Shown one piece after another: positions 45,786 to 55,395 of a stretch of 64,000 nucleotides of DNA. The stretch spans positions 56,833,815 to 56,897,814 of the forward strand of contig CM056721.1 in NCBI GenBank assembly GCA_029844215.1. Reading direction: 5' to 3'. How positions within the stretch are numbered: position 1 is the stretch's first letter; each line of letters begins with the position of its first letter. The DNA comes from Przewalskia tangutica (Eukaryota > Streptophyta > Magnoliopsida > Solanales > Solanaceae). A program made the translations under genes and the position numbers. The notes under the pieces were generated by a model, which saw only the letters and a program-made list of their open reading frames with translations, was not told the origin of the DNA and made no database searches.

Positions 45786-45871
45786 AAAATGTAATAATTT
45801 TGTCTTATCTTAGCTTCTATGCAGATGGAGGTTTCTACTTGTTTTAATATAATTAATTGTCATTACATTTT
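45786..45871 (-). other. Stem-closed block inside LTR A
   Basis: AAAATGTAAT at 45786-45795 pairs perfectly with ATTACATTTT at 45862-45871. The loop keeps CTTATCTTAGCTTCTATGCA. The stem sequence differs from LTR1 and C, yet pairing is kept. Confidence 0.62.
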
Positions 45872-47053
45872 CCTTTATTAACGCTGCAATGGCTTGTTCG
45901 ATATTTATTCTCATTTCCGAAATCAATATAACTTATTCCTTTTAAAACCCAATTACCCATTTCTCATAAAAGCGGTTTCACAACTTTTTAACACCAACCA
46001 AGTCATTTATAAGTCAAGTCTCGTATCTTTTAAAAACCACAAACCATTTCTTTACCTACATAAAGTTGTTATAACAAACTTCCCATAAAGCCGTTATAAC
46101 ACTTTATGTTTTAAACCAACCAAATTCATTTAGCACATGTGACGCTCACCGTACTACATAGTTTACAACAATCATGCTAGAAAAGATAGGAAGAGGTTCA
46201 CATACCTCGCGACGATTATCGACAATTAGCAAAACGCTCCAAAGTATCAGAATCTCGCAAGTCCTTTCCACCCTTCAAGTAGAATACGCTACTCGCAATA
46301 CTTCCACCTAAAAAGGCCACAAAACGTCTATCAACTTCTCGATCTCTTTGTAGCACAATTCCAAGCACAAGGTCATTATTCTACGGAAAATTCGGCAAAG
46401 ACTCTCCCGCAACCACACAAATCTCCTCCTCTATCAAGGCCCGCTACCAAGCCAACAACTCCAAGGGGGGTTACACGTCCAACCGGACGTGTACAACACT
46501 GCCCCACAATAATACTACAAATCTACTGTAAATACAGTCCAATGTAAATACAGTTCAATTCTTATCCATATTCATTCTACATATAGTATACTCAACTATA
46601 CATTACTACAACATGTAATATCCAATTACAATAGGGGGACAAAGATCATTACCTCGATAAGCCCAAAATTATCCAAGATTATAAGTCGATCCTGAGCAAC
46701 GCTTAGCTCCAATTCCTTACGCTCCAACCCGCTCCAAGCAACCCTTAGAAGCTCCTAACCAACTCCTCTTCAAGATCTAACTCCAAAAAAGTGAAGAACA
46801 CTTAGGCTCAACTATGGCAAGTTTCGGCCAAGGTGTATTTCTAAGGCTAGGGGTGTGAAATCTTTTCCAACTCTTGGTACACAATATTCCTAACACCCTA
46901 AGGAAGAACACTTATAAGTTTAAGGATTTTTGGACAACTTTTGGTCAAGGGGAGGCTTAAAATCCTAGAGCACACACAAGAGAAAGGGAGGGAATTTTCA
47001 AGACTTGAAATATCTAAGTGTGGAATGAATGAAGTCTTGCAAGCTTAAGGGTC

Positions 47054-47061
47054 TATTTATA
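47054..47061 (-). promoter_or_regulatory. TATA box of LTR A
   Basis: TATTTATA within AAGGGTCTATTTATAGAG, about 170 bases from the degenerate U3 palindrome. Confidence 0.65.
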
Positions 47062-47559
47062 GAGAAATCAATGGCCAAGATCAAGGCAAGTGTGTGGGGA
47101 GATCTTGGGACAAGTGTGTATGGATTTAACCAACCATATGTCTACCACAAAAAAGGGACAAGTGGCAAGCCACTTGTCCACCACAACTAACGTCCAAGTG
47201 TCCCCCTAATTCGGCCATAGGGCCACATGGGGGTGCCATGTGTCGCCCTCCTACTCGTCCAAAATATTTCATCTTCCGAAAATATCCGTAATGCCAAAAA
47301 TCCGAAAATAAAGTGGGCCCCACAAACCGTAAATTTCTCCCGTTGGCCCTACGTGACCAATTCCGGAAATAAAATTCCATAATTCTTAAAAATTCCAAAA
47401 AGTCCGAATACCAAATCTGGGAATCCAATTCCCATTAATGAACCTTTTTCCTTCACAAAAACCGGAAACTTTTCCGTCGAAAAATCATATATTTCTTCCT
47501 TTCCAATTTTGTGTCGATTCGCACGCACGCCTCACATACATACAGGACTAAGGTGTACA

Positions 47560-47564
47560 GTGAT
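47560..47564 (-). repeat. Target-site duplication of LTR A, right copy (GTGAT)
   Basis: Identical to 17698-17702. It directly follows the TGTACA end of LTR A. Confidence 0.88.
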
Positions 47565-47921
47565 GGGGCTAGACCGTTATATGATTACTGCATGTCTGGG
47601 AGCCGCTTCACCGGATATGGATATTGCGGACGCAGCTTACGCGGCGGATCAAGACAGAGAGAGAGGACCGCGAACAGTCCAGCCCAAGAGGGCCAAGATG
47701 GCCGGGTTTCAGGGTAAATTTCGAGGCGGACACTCAGCGAACTAGGTCACATTGCGGCCAGCGCCTCAGTGCTCTTTTCCGGCGGGGTTTTACAACCCCG
47801 GGAATGCAGGCCGTCGGATCTCTAACTTCAGGTCTCGGGAGATGGGGGTTCCAGTCAGTCGAGGCCACCTTTGCCTCAATGCGCCCAGTGTGGTAGGTTC
47901 CATTCTGGGGTATGTCGCGCC
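47560..47921 (+). pseudogene. gag: Element H gag, part 2 (capsid end and first knuckle half)
   Basis: Continues the gag cut at 17702. The frame from 47560 reads VMGLDRYMITACLGAASPDM, then an alternating acidic/basic linker (DRERGPRTVQPKRAKMAGFQ) and a GKFRGGHSAN part before shifting. Near 47875-47915, in another frame, QCAQCGRFHSGVCR gives the first half of the CCHC-like zinc motif. The piece stops at TGTCGCGCC, where solo LTR E is inserted. The fit across both insertions shows that A and E entered a once-intact gag. Confidence 0.85.
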
Positions 47922-48363
47922 TGTTATACCCCGTAGTTCCGGAGTATGTATGTGAGGACGTACGTACGAATGTATAAGCCCTAATTAGGGTAAGAATGAA
48001 AGAATTGTTTTCCGACGGAAAATATTCCGAACCTTGTGAAGGAAATTTTTATGTTTTCAATATTTTGCAATTATGGAATTTTTCCGAGAGATAAAATATT
48101 TTGGACCAATAGGAGGGCGACATATGTCACCCCAAATTGGACATGGGTGGGATATTTTCTCAAGGCTAGTGGGCAAGTCAAATGTTCAAAGTCTTGCATG
48201 GCATTTGTGGGGGACAAGTGGACGGTTTTGGCAAGAAAGTGGGCAAGACAAGTGGTCAAAGTCTTGCATGGCATTTGCATGGCTAGTGGACAAAGGGACC
48301 CACACAAACACTTGTCCTAAATCTATACCATACACATGTCTCAATCCTAACCCTTGGTTGTCC

Positions 48364-48370
48364 TATATAA
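48364..48370 (+). promoter_or_regulatory. TATA box of LTR E
   Basis: TATATAA within TTGTCCTATATAAACACC, about 235 bases after the palindrome. Confidence 0.6.
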
Positions 48371-49116
48371 ACACCTCTAGTTGATGAAAATCTTCCACAC
48401 TTAGAATATTTCAAGACCTGAAAATAATTTCCCTCTCCCTTCCTCTCTTCTTGCTCTCGTCGAACACCCCTCCCCTTAACCTAGTGTTGTCCAAAAATTC
48501 CTAAACTTCTAAGTGTTCTTCCTTAATATATTAGGAAGATTAGTAACCAAGAGTTAGACAAGATTTCACACCCTAGCCTCTAAAAACCCCCTTGGCCGAG
48601 AGCATGCCAAAAATGGAGCCTTAGTGTTCTTCACTTTTTGGAGTTAATTCTTGAATAGAAGTTGGTTAGGAACTTCTAAGGGTGACTTGTGGTGGTTTGG
48701 AACACAAATATTTGGAGCTAAAACTTGCTTAGGAACGACTTTAAGTTCTTGGATATTTTTGGGCTAAATTGAGGTAATGAACCTTAACCTCTTTGTGAAG
48801 TTGATTATTATGTATATTGGATATTATACATATATTGGAAGTATATTATGGAGTATGAGATATAAGGAAAGATTTGGATCTTGTTAAGATGTTAAAAGGA
48901 GAATTGGCATATTAGCCATTAAAATGGTAAAAATGTATCCATTACTTGACTAAGAAGTTATCAACAAAGAAACTATAACTTATATAAAGATTGGAATATA
49001 AGTTGAAGGATTAATGAAGTATAACCAAATTGGATAAGTAAAATTGTAAAAGTTGGCCAAGGACCCCAACTTAAGGACTGTATTTACTTTGGATTGTATT
49101 TACATTGTTGTTATTA

Positions 49117-49490
49117 AGGGGAAGATTGTTAATCGCGTTTCGTTTGGGCGTGTGATCCCCTTATTTATTTAATGTTGTTGTTAAGGGGAAGATTGTTAAT
49201 CGCGTTCCGTTTGGGCGTGTGATCCCCTTCTTTAATTATTGTTTTTGTTAAGGGGAAGATTGTTAATCGCGTTCCGTTTGGGCGTGTGATCCCCTTCTTT
49301 AATTATTGTTGTTGTTAAGGGGAAGATTGTTAATCGCGTTCCGTTTGGGCGTGACCCTTCTTTAATTATTGTTGTTGTTAAGGGGAAGATTGTTAATCGC
49401 GTTCCGTTTGGGCGTGACCCTTCTTTAATTATTGTTGTTGTTAAGGGGAAGATTGTTAATCGCGTTCCGTTTGGGCGTGTGATCCCCTTC
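49117..49490 (+). repeat. 67-bp tandem array, six units, in LTR E
   Basis: Each unit has AAGGGGAAGATTGTTAATCG, then CGTTCCGTTTGGGCGTG, TGATCCCCTT and a T/A-rich tail. AAGGGGA and TCCCCTT within a unit are inverse, so every unit can fold. Units 4 and 5 share the same 5-base loss (GGGCGTGACCCTTC). LTR H has a single related copy near 52600-52650 and shows no such array. Confidence 0.9.
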
Positions 49491-50204
49491 TTTAAATTTC
49501 GGAATTATTGCGTCTTATTTATGGCATGTTGGTTACTATTATCGGGCCTTGAAAAAGGTGGAGAAGTGAGTAGAAACGGGGGAAATGCTGCCCAATTTTC
49601 CGTAGAATAAGAGATCTTACTTAGAAGAATTCTACGTTGAACTAGAAGTTGATAGGCGTGTTTTGACTATTATAGGTTGACACTCTGCGCGCGACATATC
49701 CGACTTGGCAAGTGGATTTAGCCGAGGAGGTATGTGATTCTTCCTATCCTCTTGAGCATGATATTTGTGAAATATATATATAGTACGGTAGACGTACGTG
49801 TGTCACTAAATTTGGTTTCACTTTGATGTCTTTTAACTTGAGTTTTAATTAATAAGAATCTTGACATATTTCAAAAGGAGTTGCGAATCATTTTTGGAAG
49901 AAAAGAAATACTTGGTTTTAAAAAGCTTAAGTGTTATACTAGCTTTATGGGAAGTTAGTTATAACGACTTAAGAAAGATAAGAAAAACGGTTTAATTATT
50001 TATTTGTCAAAGGCTTGAAATGATGTTTGATGGTATGGTAAGTTGGTTTGATAAGTAGACGTGTTATGATGCTACGTGTGTTAGTATCTTGTGACGCTTG
50101 TGTAAGGAGGTTTTTCTTGTTGTGCTTATGTTGTTTAACGATAAGCCCGCTGTGTTAGTATTATATCACTTACCCTCCTGACTTGTTACGAGCCGTGGGT
50201 TAGC

Positions 50205-50420
50205 CGCCCCCGATGCGAGGAATACCTCATGCGGGTCCGTGGGGCCTATGCGAGCTGGAGTTCGTGATGATCACTCGGGTGTGTTACGCCCGATGCGAGA
50301 ATACCTCATGCGGTCCATGTACGCGATCGCGGAGTCGGGGCGATCCGAGGTTAGCTACCCCGATGCGAGGAATACCTCATGCGGGCCTAGGTGGCTATGC
50401 GGACTGCGGAGTTCGAGATT
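50205..50420 (+). repeat. GATGCGAGGAATACCTC repeat cassette in LTR E
   Basis: The phrase GATGCGAGAATACCTCATGC recurs three times here, about 70-120 bases apart, with ATGCGGGTCC or GCGGGCCT between. Weaker copies lie at the same LTR position in LTR1-3, L, C, D and F. Confidence 0.7.
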
Positions 50421-51038
50421 AGGCTAGCATAATGATACTATGGGCGATTGGCCTTGCTTCGATCATTAGCGGCCTAGAAAAGACCAGTTACGTTATATCT
50501 ATTTTGCTCTTGTTTATGATGTGGCACTATGTGCGGTTAGATTGGGTTGTTTCGTACATATTTGTGAATTGGTTTTACAATGTTATAATTTTATATATAT
50601 ATCGATTTTCTGATTTCACATACTTGGTACTGTTATCGACCTCTCTTCGGCTGCGTCACGCCGCAGGTAGAGGTACTCCGGTTGTTGATCCCCGCTCCTA
50701 GGATCACTATTCTGCTTTTGGGAAAGCCCCGTTTCTCCGGAGGCTTGTCTTTTTGGTATGATTTCCCTGTCATTGTAGGTTTATGTACATTCAGGGTATG
50801 GAGGGGCCCTGTCCCGTCATAGTTGTTTACATTCTTAGAGGTCTGTAGTCCTGTTGTAAAGTTGGGATGTAACTGTTCACTTTTGGTATTTATATACATG
50901 TCGAAAGGCAACTTTTCTTTGGATAGACTGTTCTTATTTTACACTGTTTCATGTTTGCAAGTTTATATTCCGCTGGTTACTCTGATGTATGTCTACTGGT
51001 GCGGGTAAGGCACGATCACGCCCGAACGGGTTGTGGCA

Positions 51039-51230
51039 GACGGTGCTTGTTTTTCTTGTGGTCGCTTCAGGCCATATGTTAAGAGAGTGTCCTTATAGAG
51101 GGTCCGTGGGACAACATACCTTGGATCGATCGCGGGTTCTTCGCCTTCAATAGCTAGACAGGATGTTCATGCACCGACAGGCCGTGGCAGAGGTCGTGGT
51201 GGAAGTTCTCAGTTTTAGCGGTCCTTTGAA
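51039..51230 (+). pseudogene. gag: Element H gag, part 3 (second knuckle half and C-terminus)
   Basis: Resumes after LTR E. GACFSCGRF (51041-51070), then in a shifted frame LRECP-like bases, form the second half of the zinc motif. After a stop-rich stretch, ARQDVHAPTGRGRGRGGSSQ (51150-51215) is the Gly/Arg-rich end typical of this gag group, and an NRLYDF stretch closes it (51220-51243). No protease follows: the sequence goes directly into A/T-rich non-coding DNA and then the polypurine tract. This absence of pol defines H as gag-only. Confidence 0.8.
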
Positions 51231-51243
51231 CCGCCTATATGAT

Positions 51244-51522
51244 TTCAAGTATGTCTTTGACCCTTTAGAAACTTGTATGCATGATAAAGTTGTTGTATGT
51301 TTAAGTGTCATGAACAGATTATATTGAGACTATGTATATGCTAGAAGGGGTTGGAAGTACGAAAAGATAATCCCTTTTTGGGCTTATGATGGACGGATAT
51401 GTGTGTGCGAGGTATTAGGGCCATAAGTGGCATAATTAGGTTTCATTAAAGTGTAGTTGTATGAGATTATGCCGAGAAATGATAAAGTGAACTCCGAAAG
51501 AACATTCGAGGACGAATGTTTC
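51244..51522 (+). other. Element H 3' untranslated part
   Basis: A/T-rich sequence between the gag end and the polypurine tract. It matches the downstream-of-pol segment of other elements (for example CATAATTAGG-like bases near 51430). It ends in AACATTCGAGGACGAATGTT. No domain is readable. Confidence 0.7.
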
Positions 51523-51536
51523 TAAGGGGGGAAGAA
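51523..51536 (+). other. Polypurine tract of element H
   Basis: TAAGGGGGGAAGAA lies directly before TGTTACACCCCG. Confidence 0.9.
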
Positions 51537-51666
51537 TGTTACACCCCGTATTTACAGGACATGTTTTAAGAACGTACGTGAGAATCCCAAATGTTAAGAT
51601 TAGAGACTTGTAAAAATTTATTGGAATTATGGAATTGTCGGAAAACGTAATATTGTGACGAATGGG

Positions 51667-51686
51667 AGGGCGACACGTGTCACCCC
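51667..51686. promoter_or_regulatory. U3 palindrome with G-box core, element H
   Basis: AGGGCGACACGTGTCACCCC has central ACACGTGT, holding CACGTG and ACGTGTC, about 200 bases before the presumed TATA region. F (56984-57001) and J (62268-62285) have the same core. Confidence 0.6.
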
Positions 51687-53204
51687 CCTTATGTTGTCTT
51701 GGACGAAATTAAGCATGGGTATAATGGTCATTGACCATAATTTTAAGATGACAAGTCTTGCAAGTAGTAAGCTTGACAATGTTGACTTAGTCAATGGGAC
51801 CACAAGTCTTGATATTTCAAAGGACTTCATCCAAGCCACACATTTGTGCACATCTTGACCCTCCATTGAACTATATAGTAGTACTAGTAGCAAGACAAGC
51901 TCAACACTTAGCTAAATTTTTCAAGAATTTGAAGAACTCCAAAGGCTTGCTCTCGGGTTCAAGCTCCACAAGAAAGAAAAACTTTTGTTTGTTGTCCAAT
52001 AAGCTACACATTTTAAACCAAGGTTCCTAAGTGTATTGTAAGGGTATCTCAATAGAAAGATCCCGGAAAAAGATTGTTTTCGTATTAGTCGCAAGGTGAA
52101 AACCTAGTTGCTTTCCTAGGTTTTGATTGGAAGATTAGAGGGAAGTTGGTTGTGATATTCTAAGGGTCTCAAGTGGCGGATTGAGGTGTCAGGAAGAGGC
52201 TCTAAGTTGCTAAGGAGCGACTTTGGATTTGAAGTTGGATTAAGACTCGTTGAGGTAACAATCTTGTTCTCTTAAAGTGTTACAAGATTAGATATTGTTG
52301 TTAGCCTTACATTTTACTAGCATGATGTATATGTGTTGAAAATTTATAAGTGATATGGATGGTTGTAGCTTAAAATCTGAAATGACATATTAGCCATTTG
52401 AAGTTGGATTACAATTTGGTCGTTATTTAGAATCGTCGCATGTTACTTACTTGAAGATTGTAGTAGTTATAAGCGATTGCGACTTGATATCATGTTATGC
52501 TAACAATTTGGATTGAAAAGGAAATGGGATAAGAATTGGTGTTGTTGTATCTCAAGTTGACGGATTTACACTTGTAGTTGTATTAGTTTGATATCAATTG
52601 TGGGGCGGAATTTTACACGTCTAGTAGGCGTGTAATCCCCTATTGTTAATTGCATTGTTGGGCCTTAAATGTGGCATGTTTGGTTATTGAATTCGGCCTT
52701 GAAAAAGGTGGCAAAGTATGTAGAAACAAAGGAAGTGTTGTCCGATTTTCCGTAGAATTTAGCGACTTAGCACTTAGAATATTCTACGTTTGAAGTAAGA
52801 AGTTAATGGACGTATTATGACCATTATAGGTTGAAGTACTAAGTATAGCATATTCTACTTGAAGGATGGAATAGCTATCAAGGTTGAAGTACTTTGGAGC
52901 ATTTTGCTACTTGTCGATAATCGTCGCGAGGTATGTGAACCTCTTCCTTCTTTTGGCATGATTTTATGTATGGAATATACATGTGGTAATATTTCATGTT
53001 CCTTCCTACTCTTAGAAGTTAAGAGGTATGTATGTGATTTACTCTATGTAAAGGTTATGTCTAAGTTATCCTAAGTCCTTACCGAGTCTTATGGGGGGAT
53101 GTTGGTAAGAGTCGTTAGGAGGTATTTTGGAGCCAAGTTGACTTGGCTAATTTATGGCACGAATGAGAATAAGTATCGAACAAGCCATTGCAGCGTTAAT
53201 AAAG

Positions 53205-53294
53205 GAAAATGTAACGACAATTGATTATATTAAAATGAGTAGAATTCTCCATCTGCATAGAAACTAAGATAAGACAAAATTGTATTACATTTTC
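53205..53294 (+). other. Stem-closed block inside element H 3' LTR
   Basis: GAAAATGTAA pairs with TTACATTTTC at the far end. The loop keeps CTCCATCTGCATAGAAACTA. Outside the block, this LTR is much more diverged from LTR1. Confidence 0.62.
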
Positions 53295-53982
53295 TAGATC
53301 ATGGCTACTTGAATAAGATCGTTATAAATAAGTATAACTTATTCACAACGCACCAAAGTATATGTTACTTAATTTATAAGAATTTACGCATGGAGTTTTA
53401 AGACTATGAACCTCAAATTTTTAAAAGGTTAAGGGACTTTATTTTTCAAGTTATGGGACTTGATTCTTAAAGGAAGAAATGAATTGATTTAAAAGTATAG
53501 AATACTTGATTTGGAAAGTATTGATTTCTTGCCATTCTAAAGTTAAGAAACTTGTTTTCTTAAAAGTTAAGAGACTTGAAGTATTTTAAAAGTTATGTAA
53601 CTTGATTTGAAAGTATAAGTCTCTTGGTTATAAAAGAAGGAATTAGTCTAAGGCATAAAGTTAGTATAACGGCTTTATGGGAAGTTGGTTATAATAACTT
53701 TATGGAAGATTAAAGAATGTTTTTCTTCAGTAATGTAAGCAAAGAAATGATTTGAAATAAAGAAGGGCAAATTGTTTTAAAGGTACCAATTGCTTAAGGT
53801 TTTTAAGAAAGAAGTCACTTGATTTAGAAGCCGGTAATTGTATTTCTAAAAAGGGTAATGTGACTTGTCTTGAAAAGTATGTATGACTTGATACTACGGT
53901 TATTAGTATCTTGGAAGTTTCATTTGAAAAAGAGTCATTCTAAAGGAGTAGAGGTACGTAGTACGTTGAGTTAAATTCCCGG

Positions 53983-54700
53983 AGACTATATGACTTTACC
54001 GCGTCCCAGGAATGGGCCGGGAAGTATACCTTTATGGGCAGACTATATGACTTTACGCGTCGAGAATGGGCGGCAAGATACCTTATGGGCAGACTATGTG
54101 ACTTTACCGCGTCCTAGGAATGGGCCGGGCAGTATACCTTTATGGGCAGACTATGTGACTTTACCGCGTCCAGGAATGGGCCGGGCAGTATACCTTTATG
54201 GGCAGACTATATGATTTTACCGCGTCCAGGAATGGGTTGGGCAGTATACCTTTATGGGCAGACTATGTGACTTTACCGCGTCCCAGGAATGGGCCGGGAA
54301 GTATACCTTTATGGGCAGACTATATGACTTTACCGCGTCCAGGAATGGGCCGGGCAGTATACCTTTATGGGCAGACTATGTGACTTTACCGCGTCCTAGG
54401 AATGGGCCGGGCAGTATACCTTTATGGGCAGACTATGTGACTTTACCGCGTCCAGCAATGGGCCGGGCAAGATACCTTATGGGCGTACTATATGATTTTA
54501 CCGCGCCCGAGAATGGGTTGGGCGAGATACCTTACGGGCGACTATGTGACTTTACCGCGTCGAGAATGGGCGAAGATACCTTTATGGGGCGACTATGTGA
54601 CTTTACCGCGTCCAGAATGGGCGTGCGGATACCTTTACGGGCGCACTATGTGACTTTATCGCGCCCCATATTGGGTGGCGAGATAGACGCCCTCCAAAGG
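53983..54700 (+). repeat. 57-bp tandem array (about 12-13 units) in LTR H
   Basis: Units contain GACTATGTGACTTTACCGCG, TCCTAGGAATGGGCCGGG and CAGTATACCTTTATGGGC. Since 57 is divisible by three, frames stay open through the array (for example 54254-54718), but the resulting 19-residue repeats are not a gene. Later units are degenerate. Two degenerate units are in the H 5' LTR (16181-16280). Confidence 0.92.
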
Positions 54701-55395
54701 GCGGATTATGTTATGTAAAGTAAGTAAGTTATATGGTAATGAACTTGATGATTTTCCTAAGTATGTACGTAAAAAAGTGACTATAACTTTTATTGAAAAA
54801 TGGGATAAGATAATAAGGTACGATTAAGTTCACGAGATGGTAATGACATGGTAGGTTCAGGTATTTACCCTTTTTACACTTACCTCTGTCATTATTTTAT
54901 ACAAATATGTTTTAATTGTTGTACATTACTTAGCTCCATATTCGATTTGTTGTTGACTTCTTCTGGGCTGCGTTCATGCCCGCAGGTATTAGGTACACAG
55001 GGTGGTGATCCTTGCTCTTAGGATCTCGTTTCCGTTTTTGGGTAAAAGCTCCATTTGCTCCGGAGGCTTATCTCTTGGTACGGTTTCCCCTGAGGTTGTA
55101 GATTTATGTATTTTCAGGGGTATGGCGGGGCCCTGTCCCGCCACTGTTGTTATGTTAAAACTCTTAGAGGTCTGTAGTCACATATTGTGGGTCAGTTTGT
55201 AAAGGAAATGAGGCAACTGCTTCGGTTGTATATATATATATGTCCAGGAAGGTATCCCTATCGGCTAACCTGTTGTTTTACTTCTGTTGTTTTATTTTAT
55301 AAGTTTCATGTATGTTCCGTTGATTATCTCTGATGTATACCTGTAAGGGTGCCCAGGTAGGGCACCAGTCGCGGGCCCGGGGTCGGGTCGTGACA

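Larger units (their letters stand above)
17703..47559 (-). mobile_element. LTR A: solo LTR split by elements B and D
   Basis: Three pieces on the minus strand, 17703-18260, 34752-34954 and 44531-47559, join into one LTR of about 3.8 kb. It runs from TGTCACGACCCGACC to a TGTACA end and is flanked by GTGAT duplications. No primer site, polypurine tract, internal region or second LTR of this element is present. It therefore looks like a solo LTR made by recombination between its own two LTRs, after which B and D inserted into it. Confidence 0.85.
44531..47559 (-). mobile_element. LTR A, piece 3
   Basis: Largest piece of the solo LTR. It contains the repeat cassette (44531-44990), structured block 45786-45871, two AT-rich hairpins (45543-45592 and 46059-46108), TATA box 47054-47061 and a degenerate U3 palindrome near 47228-47250. 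It ends GTGTACA before the GTGAT duplication. Confidence 0.88.
47922..51038 (+). mobile_element. LTR E: solo LTR inside H gag
   Basis: A single 3.1-kb plus-strand LTR from TGTTATACCCCGTAGTTCC to CGAACGGGTTGTGGCA, with gag coding on both sides and no internal region. It contains the 67-bp repeat array (49117-49490), a TATATAA box at 48364, a CATATG-centred palindrome near 48112-48131 and the GATGCGAGGAATACCTC cassette (50205-50420). Flanking pentamers GCGCC and GACGG do not match, so a target duplication cannot be shown. Confidence 0.85.
15796..55395 (+). mobile_element. Element H: gag-only gypsy element, heavily nested
   Basis: Inferred whole element: 5' LTR piece (15796-16956), gag in three pieces (17004-17702, 47560-47921, 51039-51230), short 3' untranslated part, polypurine tract (51523-51536) and 3' LTR (51537-55395). 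No protease, RT, RNase H or integrase sequence lies between gag and the polypurine tract. That matches the TR-GAG type of non-autonomous element. Inserts A and E split gag, and the gag sequence reads on across each insertion. Its own target duplication cannot be tested because the left end is lost. Confidence 0.75.
51537..55395 (+). mobile_element. Element H 3' LTR
   Basis: Complete 3.86-kb LTR from TGTTACACCCCGTATTTACA to GGTCGGGTCGTGACA. Features in order: G-box palindrome 51667-51686, TATATA start region near 51873, structured block 53205-53294, hairpin 53654-53703, 57-bp tandem array (53983-54700), and the terminal CCAGGTAGGGCACC segment. It ends in element F pol sequence. Confidence 0.92.

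Noticed and set aside
49117..49490. Possible CRISPR-like array
   Set aside because: The units are 67-bp direct tandem repeats with no unique spacers, inside a plant LTR.
54254..54718. Open frame of 154 codons
   Set aside because: It is the 57-bp LTR repeat read in a phase that lacks stops. The product is a 19-residue periodic text with no domain, and overlapping phases are also open.
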